From Eopsaltria australis (lineage: Eukaryota > Chordata > Aves > Passeriformes > Petroicidae), in contig JAVTVJ010000296.1 of the NCBI GenBank assembly GCA_034509425.1, positions 1,240,001-1,304,000 of the forward strand: a stretch of DNA of 64,000 nucleotides. The letters are read 5' to 3'. A model generated the notes under the pieces. It did no database searches and was not told the origin of the DNA. It was given only the letters and a program-made list of their open reading frames with translations. Below are positions 12,501-24,500 of the stretch, piece after piece (position 1 is the stretch's first letter; each line of letters begins with the position of its first letter). Both the position numbers and the translations under genes were made by a program.

Positions 12501-15500
12501 CAGTGCCAAGAACAAGAGCCTTGCCCCTGCATCAGCAGAGAGCAAGCGCGGGGCGCCAGAAGAAAACAGCTTCTCAGACAATTTGATGGGAAAGGGGCCA
12601 GTGAAAGCTAGAAGCTTATCTATAACCACAATAATTATCATTGTTGGCAGCAGCTGTCGAAGGCGAGCCGTCTGAGAGGAACGGGGTCACAGGGCTTGCT
12701 GTCACAGGGATTTAGAGGCAGCAGCCCGGCGATGCGAGGTGACAGCTCGCCGGCCCGGCGAGCGCGGCGCTGCTCGGCGCGGCTTTTGTCGAGCCCCGCG
12801 GAGGACGGGGTAAGTGTGAAGGGGAAAAACAAATTCCGCCGGGAAAGGGACGCGCCCTCCCTGAAAAGCCACATTCATCCCAGGGAAACAAAATGCCTCG
12901 CTGGGAGAGAGGAATCAAACGAGGCATTCACTGCCAGCGCAGGCGGGAAACGATGGAGCGAGGGGTGGATTTGCATCTGGCAGAACGCAGGACTAAAAAT
13001 ACACGCCCGTGCACAGGGAGCAAGAGTAAGGACGTGGTGGGTTCACAGAGGGAAACACGGTAAGGCACTGACATCAGCAAAGCCTTCTCCAAAAAACAGA
13101 AGAAAAAAGCAAGCGTTAAAAATACTCTTGTGCTGCATTACAAGCTGGAGGAAAATCCAGTGATCTCACTGCGCAGTAATTTCTCCCAAAGCAAGGGAAG
13201 CATGCAAAAAAATAAATCTACAGAGAGAGATAAATTATCTCACTGGCCATAATCTTTCCACGCTGCGAGCCAGACAATGCCTGGTGAGCTCACAAATGTC
13301 TGGGCTAAATCAGGGGCCAAGCCTGCAGGTCCTTTCGCATGTGAAAGTCTGCTCAGCCCCGTGGTGGCCGTGCAAGCAAGGCAGGAGAGCAGCAGCACAG
13401 CTGCCAGACCAGTCCTTTTGGAACCAAGGGCCCACTGCTCTGCCCAGCTTTGGGATGGGCAGCTGGGGTGGGTAGAGGCAAAAGGGTTTTTCTGGTGATA
13501 TATGGAGTCTGCTGGACCTGAGACCCCTAAAAGGATGCTTGGACTTTATCCCTACACCACCCTTCCTCTGAGACACTTGGCGTCAAATCACCCAAAGGGA
13601 TTTTGGAGAGAGAAGCTCAGCTGTGGTCCTGGGAGTACCATGGGATGAACTCCACAGTACTTCCAAAGGAGCACCTGGGGCAAGTCACTGCAACTTCAAA
13701 GCCACTCATCCCTGCATGAGGATGGGCCTGGGAAAAGCCATATGAGAGGCCTGAGGACCACCTTGCAGGGCAAGTCTGATCCTGCTTCTCCCCTAGGAAA
13801 TGGCCCACAGGGAAAGGCAGGCAGGCAGCAACCTCCATCCTGCCCTTATTGTGGGATTAGTTACTGGCAATTCATTCCAGCCATTGCTTTCTTGGAAGAG
13901 AAAGGTTTGCTGGTGAGATGAAATTGAGACCTTTACTCAGTAAGACGTGCAAGATGCCTTTGAAGTTGAGTGCTTGGGTCTCTCCCCTTCCCACTGAAGG
14001 AGCTATTTGTGTGCTTAGCTTCCAAAGATACACTTAAACCTCTGGCTGAATCACACCTAAACCCACTCCACACTCGGCCTACATATGCTGGGAGCAGCTC
14101 AGCCACTGCCCCAAATCCCATCGTTTTACTTGCTAATAGCTGCCTGCCACAGACATACTCATTTGGCTGCTGCTTTAAACTCTGCTTTCATCATCACCCT
14201 TTTTTATTTGGACTGCTAGGAAGCACAAAAATCCCCAGAAGCAGCCCAGAGCAGAGCCAGCCATAAACAGGGCAGTTTTACCCCAAATGCTGCAGCACTC
14301 ATCGATCTCACTGCCCACAACCACCTCTGGGAGAAGCACCAGGGGCTGAGTTACCCACCCAGAGGTTTTTTTTTTTTTTTTTTTTTGCAGACATCAGCCT
14401 CTCCAAACTTTCTAGGGAAGGAAATCAGCTGGGCTGCCCAGACAAGGCACCATCTCCACTTGGAAGAACCAGACAGAACCCATGGTCTGGGAAAACACTG
14501 AATTTGGGTGCTGCGGCTGCAAACCCAACCCACCAGCAATGCTGCTCCATCCTGGCCAGTCCTGGGTGACACAGAAGTTTCTGTGCCTCCAGACAGCAGA
14601 GTGAATATTTTTAAATTTTACTGCTGTTGGAATTTTTTTTTCCTGGGTGAGTCAGAAACAAGTGGCATTTTCTGCTGCTATTTGGGTGTTTTTTCCCAAG
14701 TAGCTACACTGGTGGCTTATCCTTTCAGACCACCACAATCTGGTTTCTCTTTTCTCAGGATTCAGTCTTATTGGTGTAGTTTATCTTGCCAAAAAAAAAA
14801 AAAAAAAAGCCCTCTTTATTGTTTTGGCAGCCATTTGGAGATCAGATTTAATTGCTAGTAGCAGTGCTGAGCCTGCCTAGTGAGGGGTGTGAGGGAGGCT
14901 GTCAGACCAGCAGGACAGCTGTAAGAGGGGGACATCCCCTTCCCAAAATTCAGATGTGGGCAGCAAGGTCCTGGCCAAATTACTGCTGCTGCCTGCACCC
15001 TGCTGATACCCAGCACCTCCCCAGCCCAGAGAGACCCTCTTCAACCACCAGCAAAGAGCAAACAAAACCCAGGCTGAGAAAGAGAAGAGATGAAATCAAC
15101 CCCCTTACACCTCCTGTGAAGACTCACTGGGTATCCCAGCCCCTCGGGGGCTTTCCAGGGACACCAAACTGCCACATACCCAGTTAATGGCACTGCCCCT
15201 CCCCTGGGATCACCTCACCATGAGGATGTAAGGCTATAGCTGGGTTCAGGTGTCACTGGCTCTCCTGCTGCACTGGCTCCTGTCACCAACCCCCTGCTCC
15301 AGTGATGAGGAGCACACTCAGGGCAGCCCAGGGCAGGGTATTAAGCATCACCCCACTCCCCAGAGGCCAACAAGGCATTAACCATACCTGGAGAGGAGGA
15401 TGTTGCAATTCTGAGCTCTCCGTCCATCTATGACTGAAAGCTCCTTCACCTTGTGCCGGGAACTCAACGTGTCATCGATGGCATCCTCCTTCTAGGAGAA

Positions 15501-18500
15501 AATAATAAGAAGAAAAGCCTGGAGAAGAGCCATGGAGCAGCAAGGACATTTAGTACTCTCAGCACACAGTAGGTGATGCACAGTGGGCCCCCATAAATCA
15601 GGAGTGTCACCAGGGTTACAGGCAAACCCCCTCGCCTGCAACCGAAACACAGCAAGTCATTTCATAAACCAGAGCTGGCTTTGAAGCCACTGGTTAGAAA
15701 TGTAAATATTTTCTCAGACAGGGAAGATTTAAAAATCTGCAAACACACGGGCGCTGCTGAATAAATAAAGGCTGGCTTTCTTAGCATACATACTTGTGAT
15801 AGTTCATTAAACCCTCACATGGAATATTTCACTGCAGGCTGCTGCACACACTCAGCACTGCTCTTGCTCCTCACCCCTGCTCCAAACATCTGTAATCACC
15901 CTTCATGCATCACTCCTCCCGAGCCAGCCAACCAATACAGGCTATCACACTTGCAAAAGCAACCAGCGGCTTTTTCAGTGAAATTCTCCGAAAATAAGGG
16001 ATTTGAAAGCAGGAATTGGTGTGGCATAAGCACCTATATCTTCTAAGTGGCTTAAGCACGTTAGCTTCAGATGAGTAACAATGCTGTGGTTGTGGGCAAA
16101 TGGGCAGATGTACATAACAGCAGTTCTGCAGGGCTGCCCGAGGAGTTTGTGTTGCCCCAGGTTTTAATTTACCATATTGCATATTTTAGTGAGGTCAATC
16201 AATTAAAAGCTGGCTATTCAATCCTTCTGGAAGGAACACAATCTGGAGCTGCAAGGTCCTGAACGTTACAGATCCACACTAAATGTCCACAAGAGTAGGA
16301 GACCTGGCACATGGCCACTGCAAGGGCTGAGAGTGAGCACTGAAATTACCATTTTTTATTCATTTTCTTGTTTCAATGAAGAAAATCTGCAGCTATGAGA
16401 AGAGGGCAGAGAGGCAGGTGATGGAAGACTAGCCCCAAGTCACCCAGCACCAAGCTGCCCCTCTCATGGGCCTTGCCTGCTCTGACCAAGCAGAGAAATT
16501 CAACCCATGAGTTTATTTCCATCTTTTGAAAATAAAAACTGCTCAGGGGTAGGAGCTTCTCTGTGTACAATTCCATCTAAAAATCCAACTCCTGGACTCA
16601 GACATCAGCTTTGATCTGAGGCCAGACAGCAGAGAGGGTGGGTTCTGCCTTACCAGCCTTCCCAGCATCAACTTTCCAGCTGCTCCTCCTGGTGCTCTTT
16701 GCACCTCTCTGATTCAACCCCACTTGTCACACATTAAATCCCCTCAGAAGCACCCATGTGCCCCCTATCCCCAAGCCCCACGCTCACCCTGCCCACACCA
16801 CACTCCTGCAGGTGCTCACTTACCTGTCTGGAGCTACCATTCACAAAGAAGTCCTACAGCCATAGCAGAAGCATGGAAAAAGGCAGTAAAAACACATGCA
16901 GTTCAGTGATCTTGGCAAAACCAGAGGGAATCGAAGCACAGGGAAGGGAAACGTGCAAATATGGGGAGATTTGGCAGCAAGGGGAGGCCAGTGCCAAAAC
17001 AGAGGGGGATGCAGGTGAAAATGTGGATTCCAGGATGTGCAGGAGGAGAGAGTTGATGGAAGAGGCAGTTCCATGAAAGGATCAGGTACATTGTGCACAG
17101 AGGTGAGCAGGGGACACGGGATGAGGTGGGAGGATGCTGGCCAAGCCCTGTCACTGGCCCGAAGGCACAGCACTGCTCAGCCTGCCGTGCTGGGAGGAAA
17201 ATTGCTGGTTCTTGCACATCTGAGGGACTGAAATGCCAATGCGACTGCCAGGAAAAACAGGGCTTTTAAGTGGAAATAACAAGAAGCTCATCCCAGAGCA
17301 AATCTGGCCGCAGCAAAGCTTTACCATTTGCCACGGCAACACGCTCCCCCTCGAGTTCTCATCCTCCTCCTCCCTGCTCCTCCAGGGCTCAGCAGCCTGG
17401 CCAAGTGCCACCCCAATGCCCACCAGCACCATGCTCTTCCCAAGACCTGGCTGTCCTGCTGGGCTCCCCCCCAGACTGGAAGCAGGTGCAGTAAAGCTGG
17501 CACCACACACATGTGCATACACACACACATACACGGGGATTTTCCTTCCTCATTCCCTCTGCTGAGCTGTGCTGATCAAGAGTCTTGTGGCTAAAAGTCT
17601 CTGGTTCAGTTAAGGATAAGGATCAGTGTTTCATTAATCAATCTCTTCCCAGCAGTCTGCTTTGTGGGACAGGCACAAAGTGCACCCACAAGCTGCAATG
17701 GGTATCTTCATCTTGGTTTAACTGGTCCCTAATTAGGAGCCCTTCCTTTCATTTCAACCTTCAGACTGCCCCACAATGCTCAGACTTGCCCCAGGCTGCT
17801 GGAGAGGAGAAGGACATGGTGGCTTTCTTTGCAGTCCCCTGCTCTAGGGGGGACTCCTCCCCTCTGCCTCAAACCAGCTTCATCCCTTTTCCCTCACAGG
17901 AACAGCCTCTGCTGCAGGATGGTGTAAGGAGAAGTAGCTTTAAATGTGCTGTCACCATCCCCCCAAACAATTCCCAGCCCTGCTGTCCCTGGCCCTTGTG
18001 CAGGTCACACTCCCTTGCACAGAGGAGCTGGAGGCTTTACTTCCTTCATCCTTTTTTGGGAGATGAATTCTTTCCCAGCTCACTGCTAAGCCCCTGATTC
18101 AACAACACATATTTTTTCCACTTGGCCCTGACTCCCTTACATCACTCACCGCTGCAGGACCTGCCAGGTCCCTGGCTGTGTCACTGCTACTTATCAACAT
18201 CACTCCCAGCCTCTACCCCCTGAAGACTCTGAAGACATCCCTGACAGAGGCGCAAAACCCTGTGTAGTGTAAGCCCTGATGGCTCTGGACTCGCCTTTCT
18301 CCATCACTACATGCACACCCTTACACAGCTCCAGTCCTCAAGCTACAGCCAAAAACTCAGCAGCTCCTGTGGGCTTTTCTGTAAATGCTGGCATTCTGTA
18401 CAGCTGCAGGGCTGAGACCTTCTCTGGGGACAGGGACATCTGCAGAGCCTCGGCAGGGAGGATGCAGACTCTCCCAACAGCTTCACTCCTTGTGAGGCAG

Positions 18501-21500
18501 GCGTGCTCCCAGGCTGAGCCCAAGGAAGCCCAGGGGCTTCCTGTCCTCCCCACATGGAAAGGGCCTTTCCCAAAAGCTGCAGAGCTCACTTAATAGCCTG
18601 CATTTACATCCCAGCCTGTGATGTGGGAAAAACATTTAAAGAGATGCTTAAAATTAAGTACCTAGTTAAAGCCTCGGGTCTGTGCAGCACTCAGGGATTC
18701 CCAGGCACTCTGGCAACAGAATCAGACAAATCCCAGCAAAGGCAGCCCCACAGCAGCCACCTGGAGAGGGTCAGAGAGCTCTGTGCACTGCACACACCTC
18801 TGCCTGCTGTCCCCAAGCCCTGCTGGGGCACTGCCCACAGGGATGCACCACCTGACCACGCATTTTCAGAGCCCTGGTTTGTTCGGGGGCACGGGCAGAC
18901 AGGCAGCCCCTGATGCCCCATGTCCTGTGGATATTGTGACTCAGGACAAGTGGGAGGCATCATCACTGAGCAAGTGGCTCAAGACAGGGAACAGGGAGGA
19001 GAAAACCCTGCTCCTCCCTTGCATCTTCGTGACAGAAACCAAGTTTTGCTAGAGCCTGAAAACGCTGTGAGTTGCTAAACCACTGTTAGCTCATTGTGCC
19101 TCAGGGACAGGCTGTTCACTCCCCCAGTCCCCCACCATGTACACAGGGCCCCGTGGTTTGTATGTGTTACAGAATCACAGAATGGCTCAGGCTGAAGGGA
19201 CTTTAAAGCCCATCTAGTCCAATCCCCCTGCCATGGACAGGGAATGTTCCACCAGACCAGGCTGCTCAGAGCCCCATCCAGCCTGGAACACTTCTCTTTA
19301 TCTCATGGAGCACATCTAACCCTACACACTGGTGCCTGCACTGCTCCCGGCTGCAGAGCCATGCACCCCTTCTCCATCCTGGGACTAAGGCTGGGAGCAC
19401 CCTGGGGACATCCAGCTAGACAACCACATCCCCCAGACCCAGGGAGATGTGTCCCATGGCTCCACTCACACAAAATGAACCACAAGGAACTTGAGTATCG
19501 TGTCCCCAAGGGCAGCCCCAGCCCCAGCAGCACCTCACAGGTGGGACTTTGCCTTGTCTTTCCCATCTGCCTCCCAGATGCTCTCGCAGCATCTTCTGCC
19601 AGTCCCACCCCAGACCCTGCCTCCTACACTCAGCTCCCTTTTGGGGTGTAAGCCCATGTCACAGCTCCCCTTGCACCATCTCCCTGTTCCTCCTGGCCCC
19701 AAACCCAACCAGCCACTTCACCCAGCAGGACCTCAGCCAAGCCAAATTATTTTTAAATTCCTGCCTGGCAATAATCCGCATCACACCAGGTGACTCATGG
19801 GCTGGGGCAGGCAAGCCCGAGGGCAAACCGTCCTGCTGACACTCAGGTTTCTATTCTTGCTCCTCTTCCATTTCCATTCCTTGTCCTCAGACGTGCCCTC
19901 CAGTAGGCATGAGTCAAGCTCCAAAAATGCCAGGGGAAAGAGACATTGCTGTGGTCACCTATTCCCAAAACACTGGGGCAGGCAGCACGTACTTCTGGCA
20001 GGTTCCTCTTGATATCTGCCCTGCTCTAATCCACCCTGATCTTTCCCTCAATTAGCCTCTGGAAGAGATTAAACTCTCACACTGCCTAATGAGCTTATGG
20101 GTCTGGTCCACTCTTTCCCTGCACCGTCCCTCAGACTGAGCCTGGCACGAAGGAGACAAGGTGTTCTCTCCTTCCAGGAACACAGCCAGGTGTTCAGCAG
20201 GTGAACCTCTCTCCTTTTTCAACCCTCTATCCTTGCCTTTTCTTCTGCTGTCTCAAAAAACTCATTGCTTCTGCCCATTTTCATTCTGCCTGGGGTGAAA
20301 TAAGTGTCTGATTTTCTTGATGTGTTTTGATGCCTTCCAAACTGGGGTTGTTTTTCTTGAGCAGGAGATTAAAAAGTGGAGACTTCTGCCTGCAATGACA
20401 TTATTTTGGTTTGGGGTATTTGTTCAAAGCTCATATTTTGCTCCTAGATCACTACAAAAATAAAAGAAGAGACCCACCCATGGTAGATGTGGGCAAAACT
20501 TAGTCCTTCTTGGCCAGAGAGGGATAGAAATTTTCCACCCAATACAGACACATGAAGCAGTTGCTGCTAAGAGCAACCCAAAAATATTTCCCAACTGTGG
20601 CCACATCTGGGGGTTATTTTCATAACATTCCCTGTCTCTTTTTTGTGTGTGTGTGTGTTTTTGGTGATCCATCCTCATGGTACACGTGGTCAGGTGTGAG
20701 GACAGGGGTGGGATGAGGCCCAATGAGCCATGAACAGGCTCCTCAACGCAAAGGCTCTGGCACATGGATGAGAGGAAAAAGCAGATGAAGTTGATCTGGC
20801 AAACGTGGCTTTGGTATGAAAGAGTGATGGGAGATGTTTTGGGACCACAGGTGAAACCACGTGATCCCATAATGGTGGCACCTTGCCCAGGTGCCCAGGC
20901 ATGCCCAGCCCAGGCCAGCTGTTACCTGCTGTCTTTGGTAGGCTGAGAATGTCCTTTCCAGGTCTTCGAGGTCCAGGATTTTGAACACTTTTGTGTCATC
21001 TATGTTGGTCCACACAGTGCCTGCCAGCTTGTTCTGCAAGACAGAGGGAGCACTGCAGACTGGGGCTCTCCTGCCCACCCCACCCTTACATCACCATCCA
21101 GCACCTCAAGTCTCACTGCCCAAATTATTGCCCAGCTTACCTCTGGAAGTTTGGACCAGTTGAAAGACTTGAGGGCGTTCGTTGGCTGAGGGATGCTCTT
21201 CTTCTTGAAGGCCATGCCAGGAGGTGGTCCAAGGGGAGGCATCATCCCACCCAAAGGTGGGGGACCAGGGGGAGGTGGGGGACCACCTGGAGGAGGTGGT
21301 GGGGGAGGTGGTGGGGGACATACCCCTGGGAGTGGTGGGGGTGGTGGAGGGGGAAGAAGAGATCCGGGAGTTGGAGAAGGTGAAGGGCCACCAGGTGCCC
21401 CTGGTGGCATGGGAGGTCCTCCAGGGCTGGCAGCACAGATCGCCCTCTGGGAGAGAAAGAGGAATGGGGACTGGTCATAGAGAGTTGGGGGACATTATCT

Positions 21501-24500
21501 AAGAAACACCCCCATGCTGATTTTTAATTAATTTGGTTAAAATTTAGGAAATGAAGCAAAGACTTTGACAATCGTAACTGAGGTTCAATGAAAGTGGAGA
21601 GATGAAATCACCCCATCACCAGGTGGCTGTCCCAACAAGCCTCTTCCTCAGTCCCCCCATGCAGCTCAGCCTCCTGAAATCACCCCAAAGCACTTGCAGG
21701 GGTTTAGGGACTGGGCCCACAACAGGGAGCAGGTCTGAGATCTCACCCTGCTCATGTCGTGGAGCTGTGCTGTGAGATCTGCCACTTGCTGCTTGACCTG
21801 CTTGTGCTCGCTGGACTCCCTCTCCAGCTTCTCCTTCATCTTGTTCAGCGTCTGCATCATCTCCTCCTTCTCCTGGGCCTTGGCGTCACATTCCCTCTCC
21901 TTCTTCTCCAGCTTCTGCTGAAGCTCTGTGTGCTCTGAAACAGCCCCAGGAGACCACTTTTGGGTGACAAACATTCCCTTTTGCCAACAGCAGCCTGTGG
22001 GGGCCTAAATCCCACACTGCCCTGCAGAGAGGCTGTACAGCTGAGGAAAGGAAGCCTGTGCTGTGCCTTAACCCCTCATTTAGAGCTTCTCCATGAAGAA
22101 AATACTATTTTCTTTGCCCATTTCCCCTATCAGCCCCATGGCATGATACTATCTCAGCCCTTCAATAAGCCCTGCAGATACATGTATAAATAAATATATA
22201 AATATATGTGTATGTTAACTGTTTAGCCAAGGTTAAAGCTGACAGTGTGTATTTCTCCATCACTCACCTTTTCTCATTTTCTCCGCTTGCTCTTTCCACT
22301 GCTTCACTTCATTTTCATTGACTAACCTAAAAGGAGAAGAGATGTAACACGTGAGACAATCCTACCACAGCAAGTAAGAGACCATCACCAGCAAGGAACT
22401 GAAGGAGTGGGATTTAAGGCTCCCAAAGTGGTACATCTAACAGCTCTGCAGAGTCTCTGGTGTAAAATTTATCAGGGATCATGCAAAAATTCCTAAATCT
22501 CAAGTATTGCTGTCTAATGAAAAGGATGGGCTTCATTTATAAGGTGGGGTGGCTGAGTCCTGGGAAGTCAAGAGCTCCAGGGATGCTGGCTTTTGTCCCT
22601 GTGTGACAGAGGAACAGCCACACCTGAGCACTTACATTCGTACAACATTTTTAATGTTGAAGTTCTCCAGGGGAGTGGCGTCGGGGTCCTGCCCTTTGTC
22701 ACTCTGGATGACGATCTGCTGCACGATCCTGTCGAGCAGCAGCCAGTACTGGACAGTGTTGCCACTTCTCTTATCTGCAGGGAAGGAAGGGGAGAGACTG
22801 ACGTGAGCAAAGGGGAGGTCGTGACCCCCCTGGGCAGGAGAGCAGGGCTGCCAAGCCTGCAGCAGGCCATGGGCTTCCTGGCCTCTGCTGGGACTCACAA
22901 GGCATCTGCAGGCAGTGGTGCAGGATGGACATAAAGTGCGGGTACGCCTCGCTGTGCGTCAGCCTCTTCCTCGTCAGCTCAAACATCTGCGTTGCACTTT
23001 TGGTGTCGATGTGGACCTGTGGGCAGGAGCCAGGCAAGGTCAGGCCACTGCACCCCCAACAGCGTTGCCTGTTCCCCAAGTCTCAGCTCCAGACCCCACG
23101 AGCCACCCACACCCCGAAACTGACAGACAAACCGGCCCCACTGCCCTGCGAGGGGCAAACAGAGCTGCTGAGCTCTGAGAAGACAAGAAGGCTAAAGCAG
23201 GCTCTATGGCAGATGCTGCAAAAGAGCAGGGCAACAGGAAGGATTTCCAACCTCCACATTTAATCCAGAAGACCACTAATTTCCCAGGGCACACAGGTGT
23301 TTTCAAAACTAACTGTGACATTGAGTGCCAGTGTCTGCGTCAGCAGCATCCGTACTCACCAGCTCAAATCTTTTGGCAAACTCCAGTTCATCCTCATTTC
23401 TAAGCATTTCAAAGAAATCTAAGTGCCTGAGGAAAGAAAAACCAAAACAGAACAACCTGTTAGAAGCAAATACAAATGTGACAATTAATAAATTACAGGC
23501 AGCTGGTCTGTCAGCAGCCTGGACACTGGAAGGGCTTGAAACACCAGCTGGACCTTCAGCCTTGACTTCCTAGTCACTACAGGATGTCCAAGGAACCTTT
23601 TGGGATGAGAAGAGGTGGATGAGGGCTGACAGCATCCCTGAACCCCTGACAGCACATCCTTCCCAGCTCAACCCTACATCAGAATGCAGCAAAACCATGC
23701 TGGAATTTTTTGCTCCCTCTCTGGAGACAGCAAGGAATTTCCATAAGAGGTGTGACTCTAGAGCCACGTGCTTTCCCCAAAGGCCAAATCCTGAAACCAG
23801 AAGCAAGGGCACCAGGCAAAAAATCACGAGTGGGTTGGGGGTCACTGCTCACCGGTCCAGGGTTGAATTTTCATGTTGCCTTAGTTTATCAATGACTGGC
23901 TGGATGCCGAGCATGAGGAACTCGTATCTCAGATGGAGTCTGAAATCCAGGCTTTCCTGCAAGGCACAGTTGTGGGGTCAGCACATCCTCAGGGAGTTCA
24001 CTGAAATAAAAGCACCCCAAGTGCACCCCCAGGCCTCCCTCTCCCCGAGCCCCGGCACTCACCACGCCTGCCCCCTGACTCAGGACAGCGTTGATGAAGG
24101 ACATGATGGCTGTCTTGAGGCTCACTTCATCTCGGTACCGGCCCGTGCTCTTGTCCAAGTCGTTGATGAGCGTCTGCCAAACACACAGTGTCAGTTTAAT
24201 GCTCTGTGACAGCCCCAGTGCTGCCCAAACAGCCAGGGAGCACACGCAGGAACAGCTCCTCGTGATGCTCCCACAGCTGGTTATGCACCATCAGCTGCTG
24301 GCCACCCCAGCACCCATTTGGGCCAACACCAGCCCATCCAGGTACGCTGCAGAGCTGTGACCCCAGTGACCCTGCACAAGCAAGCCTTTTTTCTTTTGGA
24401 GGGTGTCACCTTAAATAATGTTTTTTTCACTCAGCTGCAGATCTCACCAGACAAGGTTCTGGGGCAATTCCAGATTCCTCAACTTGCAAACAGCCATAAC

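Larger units (their letters stand above)
10217..15387 (-). other. Intron 16, with CpG island and T/A homopolymers
   Basis: A 5.2-kb intron with donor AG|gtatgg and acceptor cctcccag. It holds a possible conserved element (11155-11300), a CpG-rich island (12640-12870), a T21 run (14366-14386) and an A18 run (14791-14808). I found no clear CR1 end or coding segment. The plus-strand ORF through 12696-13163 is a by-product of the GC-rich island. Confidence 0.8.
16854..20925 (-). other. Intron 14, with a CR1 fragment
   Basis: A 4.1-kb intron with donor CAG|gtaaca and the microexon acceptor. It holds a minus-oriented CR1 (about 19168-19300) and a short GT run (20644-20659). Other stretches show no repeat or gene I can name. 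Confidence 0.8.

Noticed and set aside
21193..21502. Glycine-rich plus-strand ORF
   Set aside because: It is the complement of the FH1 proline codons in exon 13 of DAAM1.
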